Part shown: positions 35,772-46,913 of the stretch, one piece after another
Position numbering within the stretch: the stretch's first letter is position 1
Layout of the letters: every line of letters starts with the position of its first letter
Translations under genes and position numbers: made by a program
Assembly: GCA_022559845.1 (NCBI GenBank)
Contig: CM040125.1
Span: 325,569,829 to 325,633,828, forward strand
From: Amorphophallus konjac
Taxonomy: Eukaryota > Streptophyta > Magnoliopsida > Alismatales > Araceae
Direction: 5' to 3'
Length of the DNA: 64,000 nucleotides
The notes under the pieces: model-generated
Databases searched by the model: none
The model's input: the letters and a program-made list of their open reading frames with translations, nothing else
Told to the model about the DNA's origin: nothing

Positions 35772-35964
35772 TTATGATAACGGGACCAGTCTCTTCCGGA
35801 GCTCGAGCGTCTCTAGCCCGTCGTTGTAATGTTCGCCGCCGAGTCCTCACAGTGGAGTCCGCAATAGTGTATTGTTCAGGAATGCTTTGGCTTCCTATAA
35901 TTTTAAGTCGTCTGTCGGGATGCAAGTTGATATCATGTGAGAAATATCCTTGGGGTCTGGCCAT
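35772..35964 (-). pseudogene. N-terminal part of a small basic ORF interrupted by solo LTR F
   Basis: Met at 35964 is preceded in frame by TAG codons, so this is the likely start (MARPQGYFSHDINLHPDRR). There is an Arg-rich middle (VRTRRRTLQRRARDARAPEE). Together with 32887-32980 it makes ~94 codons. I do not recognise it. A retroelement-encoded small protein or a captured gene are both possible. Confidence 0.4.
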
Positions 35965-36339
35965 CTAGACCCTCTTCTTCTATTTCTTCACTGCCATACC
36001 GTTAGGGTCGCCCCCATGGCAATGCATTTTTGGGCCACTTTGTCTTCCCACAACTCGTGACGTATTGTGGTATATTTTGGACATCAAATTTTACACGTCA
36101 ACAGGACCGTGTCCATTTTAAATGCACTACCTGTTTAGGCCGCATTCCTATCTCGAGCATTTTTGCTTGTTTCCAGAGGCTTATCGAGGTCATCTTGTTG
36201 ACCACGTTCTGGTAAACGTGGCAGTTCTGAGAACCGCGTCCACGCTCATGGCCCTGCCCTCCTCATTCTTCATACCCTTTTCCCGGGTTGTATTTCACAC
36301 TAGTTTCCCTGTATTTAAGTGAATCTTCGCCCTTCTCTT
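35965..36339. other. Unassigned DNA before the gag of element H
   Basis: No supported gene. The last ~40 bp (tttccctgtatttaagtgaa) resemble the M leader just before its gag start, so part of this is the H leader. The rest has no visible match in the window. Confidence 0.4.
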
Positions 36340-37059
36340 ATGGAGCACCACTTCAATTCTGTGTATCCTCTTTCCCAATTGTTGTGCCCCAGACTTTTTT
36401 GACGAAGATTCTGAATGAAATGCCATGATTTCGGGTTCAATGAATTTGCATGTATACAGGTTTGATGAATGATTGCCTTGAATGAAAACTTGCATGATTG
36501 ATCTTCATTGATATACATACTTGATGAAAGGTGAGGTTGATGGATTTCAGTCTATGTTTGATTGAATTGGCTATACCAAGCAAAATGCTCAATATCGCTA
36601 AAGTTTGACTAGGACTAATTTATTTGAATGAGTTACTTTGGTTAAAGATTAAATGGATGGTTTGATTAATCTATATCATCTGGATTGATATGAGAATTTC
36701 ATTGCTTGGGTTGAGATTGAGTTTTATGGCAATCTGTGCTGTGCAGGTTCGATATGGATTCGTCTTGCAAATAATGGTAAGAACATTTTTTAAGGTTGGT
36801 CACAAGGTAGATGAAAGAGCAATGGTTAGATCTGGAGAATATAGGTTTATTTGGTTTCTTGTGAGACTACACTCATAATTTGAAGGCCAATGGTGATAAT
36901 GTTTGTACAAATTGGATCTGAGTTTGAATGGAATGATCGGGGTAAAAACTCATGCTTAATCATGTATATCTGTGTTGTATGAACTCCCTTGATCAACATT
37001 GATATATGTATTTGATTCATGAAGGTTTCAATTTCATTTACTGAAGTTTTGCTACTGTC

Positions 37060-37440
37060 AGTAAAAGTGTCGACCTCAGGGGTTGACACTTATTTGTGGA
37101 GTCTCTGCCTTCGTTGAAATATTAGACGCTGGCAGATTGTGTCGACCCCAGGGGTCGACACTTTCACCAGGTGTCTGCTATTTTGCTAAGGCAGAACTCT
37201 CGTGAAAAAGTGTCGACCCTGAAGATCGACACTTTCAGGTAAGTATGTTCAATTCTGTAAAAACATAATGTTCGTGAAAAAGTGTCGACCTCGTGTGTCG
37301 ACACTTTTCATCATGAATGTTTTGTTCTTTTAACCGGCCAGAACACTTCGTAGCACTCATGTCGCGATTTTGTTCTTACATATGTTCTGGCAAAACATTC
37401 ACGAAAAAGGGTTGACCTCATGGGTCGACACTTTTTCTGA
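37060..37440. repeat. Array of GTGTCGAC..GTCGACACTT hairpins upstream of the G TATA box
   Basis: Five units of the form aaagtgtcgacc(6-10 nt)ggtcgacacttt at about 37065, 37138, 37207, 37278 and 37405, one half degenerate. Each can fold into a 10-12-bp stem. They end ~170 bp upstream of the TATA box. Confidence 0.85.
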
Positions 37441-37605
37441 ACGTTCGAACACGATTTTCCGGATCCGTTTCGAACCCTAATAAGGAGGATCCAAATGGCA
37501 TGGCTTTTGACCCTAATGGCCTTAGGGTGACCTTTGCATCTTGTATTTGTTATGAAAGGGGTTTGGGAAGGGCTTTTATGTCCCTTGGGGCTTCAATCCC
37601 CTTGG

Positions 37606-37614
37606 TTTATATAG
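37606..37614 (+). promoter_or_regulatory. TATA box of LTR G
   Basis: ttggtttatatagccgcccctc, a good plant TATA context, with the palindrome array just upstream. Confidence 0.6.
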
Positions 37615-40600
37615 CCGCCCCTCTCTTCCGATCGAAAAATCCTTTTGAGCTCTAACGTGTTCATCTTGCAGGAAGAAGGAGAGGAACGTTGTGTGGTCTG
37701 CTGGAGGAGAAGGGAAGGAACGCCAGAGACGTCCCCTCACGAGCCCGAGCTGAGAGATCTAGAGGCAGCGGCTGCGTCCTCTCCATCCTTGCTTCGGGCG
37801 CCTGAAGCTTCAAATATCGTCTCCCTCTTCTCTCGGTTTCATCATTCTAAGCCACACTTCATATATTTCCGACTTTGGTTAAAGGATATAGGGGAAGATT
37901 TGTATTGTTTCATAATCTTCTTAGACATCTTGTGCTTAGAACGTTCATCTCATATTTGGGCTTGTATTTCGTTTAATACTATTTCTCTATCTGGATATTT
38001 TCGGAGCTTGCTCCGAGTGTGTGTGGGATGTCTCGTCGTCGTACGAGAACCCACGTGTGTGGGCCGTCGAGTCCGTGTGTGTGTGGTTGCTGCCGTCGAG
38101 CAGCGTTTATAGTGAAATTCTCTCGAGGTGAGAGGGGTGGATGTAGGACGCACTTGGTGCATCCGAACCACCTAAAAATACTGTGTTGTGGTTTGCTTGA
38201 TTGGTGTTGGTCGTTATCTAATTTTATATTCACTATACGAGTGTGAGACGGTGAGACGCGAGTGTACTCAACTGTCCGTCCAAATATAGTTGTCCGAGTG
38301 AGCATATATGTGCGCTGGGAAGTTGTGAGAGCTTGCTTGATTTAAGTTCATTCGTCTTAATCAAGTCTCTACTTTACTTTTATTCTACATATATGCGGTT
38401 TGTTTGGGTTGCTTTATAATTTTTCAAAAAGGGTGGGCAATCAATTCACCCCCCTCTCAATTGCCTCCTAACCGGGCCATCACCAATCTTCTTATTCCTG
38501 TGTGGACTCTTCCTCCCACGCGGGCCCTTCTTCTCGTGGTCCCTCTGACCCTTCTGATCCCTCTGACCCTTCTGATGAACAAGTGAATCTCATGGCCCAT
38601 ATATCCTACCTCGTTCACAAAATGGACCCTGCTTAAGCCCAAAAAATTTTTGCAAATCATCTCAATTGGCCTTCCTCCTATGTGGCCAGTCCAATTGGCC
38701 CATATTCTAATGTCCAATCCAGGTCTGTGTATTCTTCTACTCCTAGAATGGGCCCTTCTTCTTATCAGCACGGATCCTCCTATCCGGTCTATTATTCTAC
38801 TCCTAGTCCAAAGTCACAACCCTTTTCTCAAGCTGGCCCACATTGTTCTCAATCTCTCCCCACCTAAGAGATTATTTCTCAAGCCCAACGCTAGCTTGAT
38901 GAGCTTCAACGGTCGATCATTCCTAAACCTTCCTTAAGTGTTCTGTTCGCATTCCAAAATCTCTATCTTTAATGATGGAACCGGTGATCCATATGTGCAC
39001 TTGAGGGAGTTTATTTATGAGTCGGCTCAGTTTCAAAAAGACCGTTGCTTAATGGCTTGTTTATTTGGTCTATCATTACAAGGCCCAGCTCGGGACTGGT
39101 TTTTCTCTCTGCCACAAGATCAGGTTGTGGATTTTCATATTCTTCAAGAGAAATTCATCCAGCACTATCAAGACCAGGTTGGGCCTAGGTACTCTGTTGT
39201 GGATTTGGCCCAAGAGAAGATGAAGCCCGATGAGGAGTTCTCTACTTTTGATGATCATTGGCGTCATATGGTCGGGCAAGTCCCAGGGCATATCCCAGAG
39301 AAGGAGCAGATCAAGATTCTTATTTCTAATGCAACACCTCAATATCGTTTCATCCTAGCCCTGAATGATATTACCTCCTGGCAATAACTTTATAGTCAAG
39401 CCCGCTTCGTTCGCCAGCAGCTCCAAAGTTCCCTTGACTTTGAGTCCCCTCAGTTCTATACATCCACCTCATATCAACCTTCCATGAGTCAACCCTCCAC
39501 TTCCCATCAACCTTCCATGAGTCAGCCCTCCGCTTATCACCAACCCTCCACTTCCTATCCATCTTCCCCAAGTCGACCATCCGCGTCATATCATCAACCA
39601 TCTACCATTCATCGTCAGCTTCCGCATACCCACATCCATCTCTGCCCTCCGTCAAGGGAACACCAAACCCCGAGCAAGTGGATGACGTCCACTACGTACC
39701 TACTCATACTACTCACTACATACCTTCGCCTAATCCCTCCACTAGCCACCGTCTGCCCATGCCTTCACAATCACCGCTTCCCTCTCCACAACCCTCTTTT
39801 CCATCCTATATCCCTCAGCATCTGCCTTGCCAGAAGTAGGCTCAATATTCTTCATTGCCGGAGTCACTCTTAGATGTCTTCCGGGCTTTGATGGCCACTC
39901 ATGCGTTGCAACTTCCACCGGTTGAGTCTTGCCAACCTGCGGTCAGGAATCAATTCCCATTCGGTGCATATCATTGTCAGCAGGGGCATTTGGTTGAGGA
40001 CTGCCTCGAATTCCATGATCACGTTTACAGTCTAGAGCTAAGAAAAGGATCAATTGGCCTGCTATTCGTAAGATTATTTTGTATCTTCGTAGCAAGCAGT
40101 AGCAACAACAAGCACCGCCCAGGCAGCCGTCTCCTCCATTGCAAGGCCTGGGGCACCCTCGTGATTCTTCATCCAGTGCTTCACCCGCTCCATCACCTAT
40201 CCCATCACCCCGCTCCATCATCTATCTCGTCATCCGCTCTATCATCTATCTCGTCACCTGCTCCATCACCTATCCCGTCATCATCACCTATCCTGTCATC
40301 ATCATCTCTGTCACCACCACAAGCCCAAACCTCTGCTCAGGCTAGTACCTCCACTTCCTCTACTCTCATTCTCACCGTCACTCCCACTCCCAGTGTCACT
40401 CGATGTGTCACATCGATACATCGCTGGTGGACACTGCGACCCTCCACTTCATCCTCTTCATCACTATCACCATCCTTATTGCTCACGTCGCCATCATCAC
40501 CATCCCTTTTGCCGTCTTTACCAAAACTATCTAACCCATCGCCTTCCATGACTTCGCCACCTACCCTTCCGAAATTACCTAATCCATCGCCTTCATCGTC

Positions 40601-41240
40601 TTCGCCACCTCCGTCACCATCGTCATTGCCCGAGCCTGAGCAACCTACACCTTCACCTTCGTCGACACCCAAGCCTGCCAATGCCACTATACCTCCGCCG
40701 CCACTTGAAATCACCATACCCATTGAAGCCTCCACGCCGTCCGATCCTACTATCTCCACTCCCCAACCTACTCTACGACCTACTTCCACCCCACGGAGCA
40801 GGTGTGCGCTGCCTATGGTGCCCCTTAGGTTTGGTCCCCATGGAGAAAGCGAGCCAAGTCAAGATAGTTCGAGACTGATTATGCATTTCAAGCTTCATGA
40901 TTTTATCTACCGCATGCCAATTCATGTCCTCACCTCTGGCTATTTTGGGGGTAATGAGCTTACACTTCCAAAGAGGGCCGCCAAGAAGAGCCCCCTTGCA
41001 CTGATGCCAAAAGTGAGCCCAATGGCAATCACATTGCTCGCGGGGAGCTTATTATTGATACTCTCATTACTCCTCGCTCTGTTGCTATTTAGATAACTGG
41101 TCAAGAGGGATTCTCTAACTGGATTATGCTAACACATACGGCTGCCGAAGAAGTTATGGATTCTATGTTTAAGGGGCAATTTGTTGTATTCTCAAGGTTT
41201 CCTAAGGACATTTTGCAACTTTTATACAATCTCCCTTGAT

Positions 41241-42660
41241 TAATCAATAAGCTGGCCACATCAACGCCGTGCATTACCCTCCCTCAGTTTCATCTTTCTC
41301 ATCTTTCAAGAGAATTATGCTTCAGATCTGATTTTTGAATAGAATTGCCAAATGTTAGAGTTCTTATATCGAGCAATAAAACTCCATGGATTCACAATGC
41401 TCGTTCGTCTAAGGAGTTATCTCTTCAAGAATGTCCAGATAATGTTAGCATCAAGTGCCTAGAGGCAACCGCCCCGACTAAGCTGCATGTTCATGATAGG
41501 GCTAGGCCGTCTGCCAGGTGGTCCCGCTATTTAAAAAGACATCACAAGTCAAGTGGCCCGAAGGTCCAAACCCGAGATAAGCAAGTCCATTGTCAAGAAA
41601 CTTCTACTAAGAAAAGGCGGAGGCACAAGTTCGAGGGCCCGTATGTTGTGCACTCAACGGTCCACTTCTTCTTCCCCTTCTTTTCATTCATCCTTTCTTT
41701 TGCTCAGCTCCCACCCTTGAGTGGTGTATCTCCCCTCTTTTGATCCCATGTCCTTAATCTTCTCCTCTCTTCCTGGGTCTATAAGCCCTTGTTCCTCTCC
41801 TCTTTATCCAAAGTCTCCAAATCTCCCTTGTCCCTCCGATTCTAGACCGCCATCTGTTTCCTCTCTCTATCCGAGATTTCTGGATATTCTTTCTAAATTC
41901 AAGTCTTCTGCTGGTTCTTCCTCTTTTCTAGATCTTCCCCATCTCTCTGATTTTAAATCTTAATTTCAAATTGTTTTCTTAATCTTAATTTCAAATTATC
42001 CTCTGATTCTTCCTCTTTTCATCCGGAGCCTCTAGATCTCCTTTATCATCCCAATCTTGCACTTTCATCCGATTCTTCTCTCTTCCTCTGAAACTTCCGG
42101 ATTCTACCAATTTTTCTGATTCTTCTCTTGTTCTATTAGATTATTCTTCTCCTTTGCTCTTTCAACAATCCAATCATTATTTTTATATTCCTAATTTATC
42201 ACCCTCTCGGGGTTTTCGCCCTTTCTCTTGTTATTCTCGAGGCTTTAGTCCACCTTGATCTCCATTAATCTCTAGTTCTTCTATAGATCTTTCCTCGTTA
42301 TCAGGGTCTCTAAGCCCTCGCGAGGGAGTTCTAGCTCTCACATCTCTTCCTTTCATCCTTCTTCGTCAATTTGATCTTGTTTGCTGCTCCTTCGTGTTAA
42401 GAATTTCAAACGTTTGCTATCCTCTCCATCTTGGTCTTGTCAAGAAAGGAATACAAAGTTCACGTTGATCAAGATCGCTTCAGACTGCTACTTTCACTCC
42501 ATGGATCGTAAGGTATCTTTTAATTACGTAAGAACATGCTGTCATTTCTATTATTTTGTTTATTCCTACGCAAGGTTATAATGCTGATTCCTTAACACGT
42601 TTGAGTGGTTTAGGAGTCTTAGTCAGGTCAAGTTTAATCGAAGTCTATCTCGCTTCTGCA
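41241..42660 (+). pseudogene. Decayed internal region of element H
   Basis: A short basic frame (41345-41743, containing KRRRHKFEGPYVVHSTVHFF) resembles the tail of an integrase or a linker, but no catalytic motif is present. Then comes C/T-rich, Ser/Leu/Pro-coding DNA to 42400. Near 42560 a peptide NADSLTRLSGLG recalls the DALSRL end of RNase H. Too decayed for assignment. Confidence 0.3.
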
Positions 42661-42987
42661 GCACCTTAGGATGGTTATAACTTCGCGCTGGGAGTCCCAC
42701 AATCTTCCCCGATTATTAAGGGTGACCCTTTGAGCAGGTTTTCACACACTACATGGCAAGCTATTACCGACTCTTCTGATGCAACACTGTTGCTGCTTTG
42801 GCCATACTTTGGGTATGCACAAAGGCCTTTTCTCTTCTCTACTCGACCAAGTGTAGGGGTAAGAGATAGAATGGGTAAGACGACCAACTCTAGGAGCTCC
42901 CTGACGAGAGACGTCTCAAATAGGGGTAGTCTCAATGACCCTCAAATTATGAGCTTTCATGCAAAGTCTAGCCAGCAAGGGCTATAA
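42661..42987 (+). other. Unassigned coding-like stretch before LTR I
   Basis: A clean plus frame 42730-42987 and a clean overlapping minus frame 42675-42935. The plus peptide ends RSSLTRDVSNRGSLNDPQIM and FHAKSSQQGL. Composition is unlike its retroelement neighbours. I do not recognise a family; organelle-derived DNA is one possibility I cannot test. Confidence 0.25.
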
Positions 42988-43479
42988 ATCAAAGCATAAT
43001 CAAAGTCAAAATTATGAAAATCAAAGGCATGGCAAGTGTAGTAACTCATAAAAAAAAGAGAAGAAAATATTTCAATTAAGTTAAAAGAAATGATAAGATT
43101 ATATTGAATTTTTCTTGAAATTAAATAGCTTAAATTTTAAGAGGCCTAATTAAACTCCTTAGAATCACAAACCTTAGATGGGCTGAAATTGAAGTTAATG
43201 GGATAAATTGCTTATGAATAACAATTGGGCTATTGGACTAACCTTATTGGGCTAAATAGGGTAAAATGAGTAGCCCATTTTCTTTCTATGGATTTCAAAA
43301 CAACCCACCGGGAATCTTGGCTTGCCCATACCCTATTAAAGTTAGGATAGTGACATTTTTCAACATTATTAAAAGTAGGTTAGTGGAATAGTTTAATAAT
43401 GGGCCATGAACATTGAGTTAGGTGGTAGAGAAGTTTAATTTGTGGGGGAGAGGAATCTTACTGTTTGGCCAAATTTTTT

Positions 43480-43488
43480 CTATAAATA
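43480..43488 (+). promoter_or_regulatory. TATA box of LTR I
   Basis: ttctataaatatgccc, matching in form and position the TATA of A (CACTATAAATACACC). Confidence 0.6.
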
Positions 43489-43724
43489 TGCCCTCTAATC
43501 ACCCATTATGCCTTACCACGGTGGTATTCTCTGTTATTATTTTTCTTCAATAAAATATGCCCTCTCGGCATTCATTTCATTTTTCTTCTTCCTCTTTGAT
43601 TCGATCAGGTAGGTATTCTCTGTATCTAGGCAAAACACTTGATAGTAGAAGTATGCAGGCAATCATGTTGTCTTTCACGTTAAAGCTGAGTTTTCTATTT
43701 CATAAAGAAATGGTGACAAGAGCA

Positions 43725-44460
43725 GTGGACGCTAATTAATTGGCGACTCTTCGAGATGACGCCAATTCTTGAAATAGTGTCCGGCACCCAGATGCTAATT
43801 AATTGACGCCCACTACAGCTGACGCGAATTCTTTGATGATTAAATAAATTCACCTATGTTTAAAATTTCAATATCTATGGAACCAAGTATGCAAAAATTT
43901 ATATGAGCATGTTTTTAGGATCCTTGTATTTTTCTCTTGATTATCGTATCTCTTGATCCATGAAATTCTTGATAGAAATCAAAGTGCTATTGCTCATGAT
44001 CCTTAAAAAGAAATGAGCAGTTGCTTGTGTCTGTAAACGTAACTGCTGGATGTGTGCCAACTTGTAATGAGAAGAATTAGTGTCTGTATGCGCGGACACG
44101 AATTAATAAAATAGCGCCCTTCTGTAGGGATGTCAATTCATGTAAATAATTAATAAACTAAATAATTAAGAAAATATAGAATTAGCGTCCCTTGAAACGG
44201 ACGTAAATTTAACATTTAGCTCCTTGCACACAGACGCCAATTCAAAAATAATGTCATTTTAACGTAAAGAAAAATAATAATATATGGAATTAGCATCCTT
44301 TTATAGTGACGCGAATTAAAGAAATAGCACCTTTTTGATCGGATGTTAATTTAAAATATAAATTTTATCTAAATTAATTTAATCCTAGAATTGGCGCCCT
44401 TCTTGTTGGATGCAAATTCTAGAATTAGCGGCGACCTGAGTGGACGTCAATTCTCCGAGT
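43725..44460. repeat. Array of GACGCCAATT / AATTAGCGTCC units in LTR I
   Basis: At least a dozen units such as gacgctaattaattggcg, gacgccaattctt, aattagcgtcc and gacgcgaatt, alternately inverted, every 25-50 bp. They are downstream of the TATA box, as in LTR A, but with a different core. Confidence 0.75.
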
Positions 44461-45886
44461 TTCTCACATTCCGTGCTTTCATTGAATTGTTCCTAAGCTT
44501 TGGCCTATTCCTTGAACTCTTTCATTCCCTGGATTCTTCTTAAGATGAATTAAGTGTTTCGGGTTTCCTACAAAGTCGTGTAGCTAGTAGGATTATCAAG
44601 AAACATCGGTGTCTAAGGAAAGAGGTACACAGGTAAATGCTTTAAGTGGATAAGTGGTTATTTAATTAGGTCCTTGAAAATGTAAAGGGAGCCTCTCACT
44701 GTCCCATCTCTTACCTGGTCGTGAATTCTTGGTGTTCTCGCTAAACACCGACTGAAGAGAACTCGATCTAAAAATACCTTACATGAATTTTCGAAAGAGT
44801 TGATCGTGCCTTGATCGATAACACTTTTCCTTATTGTCTTAATGTCGTTAAACATGATGCATTCAATCATCCTTCAACTTCTCTTGTAAACTTCATTTAC
44901 TCTTTGTACTACTTATCCTTGGAAGTGGAAATGGAAATCTGTACTTTAGCCATAAACTACCATTTGGGAGTGTAGGAGCTAAGTGCCATGCGGACAAACT
45001 GCTACGTTATGGGAGCCACCTCTTGAGGTCGGAATGGCGTAAAGTGCTACATAACGGGAGTCACCTCTTGAGCCTGTAGGGGCCACCTCTGTTGTCCCTA
45101 GATTCTCGTATGACAAGAAGGGAGGTTGAATTGTCCCCGCCAAGCGCAATGGTAGTTTTTAACTTTAACGTAGCGAAATAAACTAACTACCAACACGGAA
45201 TATGATCTCATGAGATATATGTTATGAAGAATTCAGTTCTCTCAAGCTTACCGCTCTCACATGATCAATATAAAAAATATAGACAAGTAAGCCACAATCA
45301 GAGATGTGAGACAGATTTTTTAGGTGGTTCGGGACCACGACGGGCTCCCTACATCCAACCCTCACCGAAATGGTGAGGATCCACTCGCTTTGAAATGAAG
45401 CGCACGGAGCTTTCACTCTAAAGACACGGAGACGTCGTCTCCTACACGATCCAACCACGGATCAATACACACACACACTCGCTGCTACAGCCGTAGCACA
45501 ATAAATCACAACCGTTCGCAGATGGTTCGACACACTCACAGAGTTTGAGTTCAGAAAATAATGATATGATCAATACATGCTTAAGAACCAAATGGAAAGC
45601 ATTGGAATAGATGAAAAAGAGTGAAAGAAATTGATCCCCATATGATGAAAAGGCTGGAGGAGATCTTTGTTGAAGAACAAGTCGGAGGGATGTCGAATGC
45701 TATCGATTTGCGCATCAACGCGATCCTCTCTTCGATCCGCTCCTCTTTATCTTCTATCATGAACACTAAAACCACTCGGATGTAGATGATAACCGTATAT
45801 CTTCTTAGCTCCTCTCCTTTCTCCTTTTCTTCTCCTACAAGAAAAATAGAACATTAACACTTAGGAAATTTCTCCCAAATTCGTAG

Positions 45887-45901
45887 CTTATTTATACACC
45901 C
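45887..45901 (-). promoter_or_regulatory. TATA box of the J LTR
   Basis: The minus strand reads GGTGTATAAATAAGC. Confidence 0.55.
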
Positions 45902-46049
45902 ACAATAGAAAGAGGAAAGACATTAAAACCCATGCTAAAACCTTTTCAATATGTATCTAACATGTGTATGAATGCCCTATGGGTAAGAGTGTCAAATATG
46001 AAGCAAAACGGATCTCGTTTAATGGGTTTCGAACACACTCAAAATGGGT

Positions 46050-46245
46050 CGTCCGCTGTATTCGGTCGACCGATCGACAAGGGTCGGTCAACCAAAAAAT
46101 TCACAGGCTCCAGACTGATGCAGTCTGGGGATTTCGGCCGACCGAAGTCCCTTGGTCGGACGACCGAACCCTGAGAAAGTTTTAGTCTGAAGAGTGCTAT
46201 TAATTCTGGTCGACCGAAACCCCTATGTTGGTCGACCGAACACAG
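46050..46245. repeat. Array of GGTCGACC palindromes upstream of the J TATA box
   Basis: ttcggtcgaccgatcg, ggtcggtcaacc, tcggccgaccgaa, ttggtcggacgaccgaa, ctggtcgaccgaaa and ttggtcgaccgaac, ~20-50 bp apart. It lies 150-350 bp upstream of TATA, as in G and M. Confidence 0.8.
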
Positions 46246-46913
46246 TGCAGAAATGAAAAACAATGCTTAAGTGTAAGAATTTAAACACCAGCAACCCAAT
46301 AATGAATTCCATGATGTATGAACATGAAAAATCATTAGAAACACATGAAAGATATGCATATAGGTCCTTTGCAAGCTCAAGTATTATAACTAAGCACCAA
46401 AATCCTATGGCTATGCATTTGTGCACAAGAGTAAGCATCATCAACCCAAATGTAACCCATGAACTATATGCATGAAAGCCCCTTCTTAAAACTCAAAATT
46501 TTTCTTATCCAAATGTTGAAATATACGGACGATGCATCCACTCAATATATAGACTTCATGAAACCAAAATCATATGAATGATATGAAGATTTTGAGCACT
46601 TGTTACCTTTACAAACCCAGAGAAGGATTTTGCAATTCTTAAGTCTTACCATTCCTTTTTGATGAAAAAGTATGGGATTTTCAACTTGTTTTGTGTTGTG
46701 GATGACAAAGTACTTAATCATTCAATCCTTTGACTTCAGAGGGATATTCACCATAGATTCCAGTCCTGCAAGGCAAGGTAATCATATTTGCATATGATTC
46801 TTGATGATCATTCATTCCTCAATGAATGTTTTACACACCACATGCACACAAGCATGCACACAAGTTTTGTTAACATTAAAACTTAGTCACCAAAGTCACC
46901 TAGGGGTCCTATA

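Larger units (their letters stand above)
36380..38482 (+). mobile_element. Solo LTR G (Ty1/copia, SIRE-like) in gag of H
   Basis: TGTTGTGCCCC at 36380 to ..CGGGCCATCA at 38482. ccaat flanks both ends (36375-36379 and 38483-38487), and the gag of H continues across, matching M. The 3' part (gggcaatcaattcaccccccctctc-like, about 38428-38460) is typical of SIRE-like copia LTRs. TATA box at 37606-37614. A cryptic frame at 37645-38112 has no known domain. Confidence 0.88.
36340..41240 (+). pseudogene. gag: gag of element H, interrupted by LTR G
   Basis: First exon-like piece 36340-36379 (MEHHFNS), resuming at 38488. The order parallels M: Ser/Pro-rich head with extra DPSDPSDP repeats; gag core (GDPYVHLREFIYESAQFQKDR, DWFFSLPQ, QDQVGPRYS) at 38970-39387; Ser/Gln/Tyr-rich SQPSTSHQPS repeats at 39480-39610; and a knuckle region at 39963-40004 where the first Cys is lost (GAYHCQQGHLVEDC against CDYHCQQGHLVEDC in M). 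A Pro/Ser/Thr-rich region (40150-40800) and a tail with GQEGFSNWIMLTHTAA follow (about 41100-41150). Stops at 38634, 38865, 39387 and elsewhere; dead. Confidence 0.75.
36340..42987 (+). mobile_element. Ty3/gypsy-type element H, second member of the M family, with solo LTR G inside gag
   Basis: gag starts at 36340, is interrupted at 36380-38482 by G, and continues to about 41230. Downstream DNA to about 42990 is decayed internal sequence before LTR I. No H LTR is identifiable, so both limits are approximate. Confidence 0.6.
43037..45089 (+). mobile_element. Tekay-like LTR I, plus orientation, cut by J
   Basis: It starts TGTAGTAACTC at 43037, like the A (TGTAGCAACCC) and C (TGTAGCATCCC) LTR starts. 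TATA box at 43480-43488. An inverted-unit array follows, as in A. It stops at the J insertion (45090). No polypurine tract precedes it, so it is a 5' or solo LTR. Its end lies beyond J. Confidence 0.65.
45090..46913 (-). repeat. 3' LTR of copia-type element J
   Basis: On plus it starts TGTTGTCCCTAG at 45090, after acctc. On minus it starts at 46913 as TATAGGACCCC (TG decayed to TA), right after AAAAAGGGGGAGA, the SIRE-type polypurine tract. U5 has gaattcaacctcccttctt-type sequence near its end. TATA box at 45887-45901 on minus. The matching right-hand duplication is beyond the window. Confidence 0.75.

Noticed and set aside
37060..37440. Regular direct repeats considered as a CRISPR array
   Set aside because: Units are palindromic hairpins with variable spacing inside a plant LTR; there are no cas genes and the setting is eukaryotic.
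37645..38112. 155-codon plus ORF behind the TATA box of LTR G
   Set aside because: It is at the expected transcript start of the LTR but has no known domain, and its flanks are LTR on both sides.
40337..40789. 150-codon minus ORF rich in Gly/Asp/Glu
   Set aside because: Antisense of the Pro/Ser/Thr-rich part of gag H.
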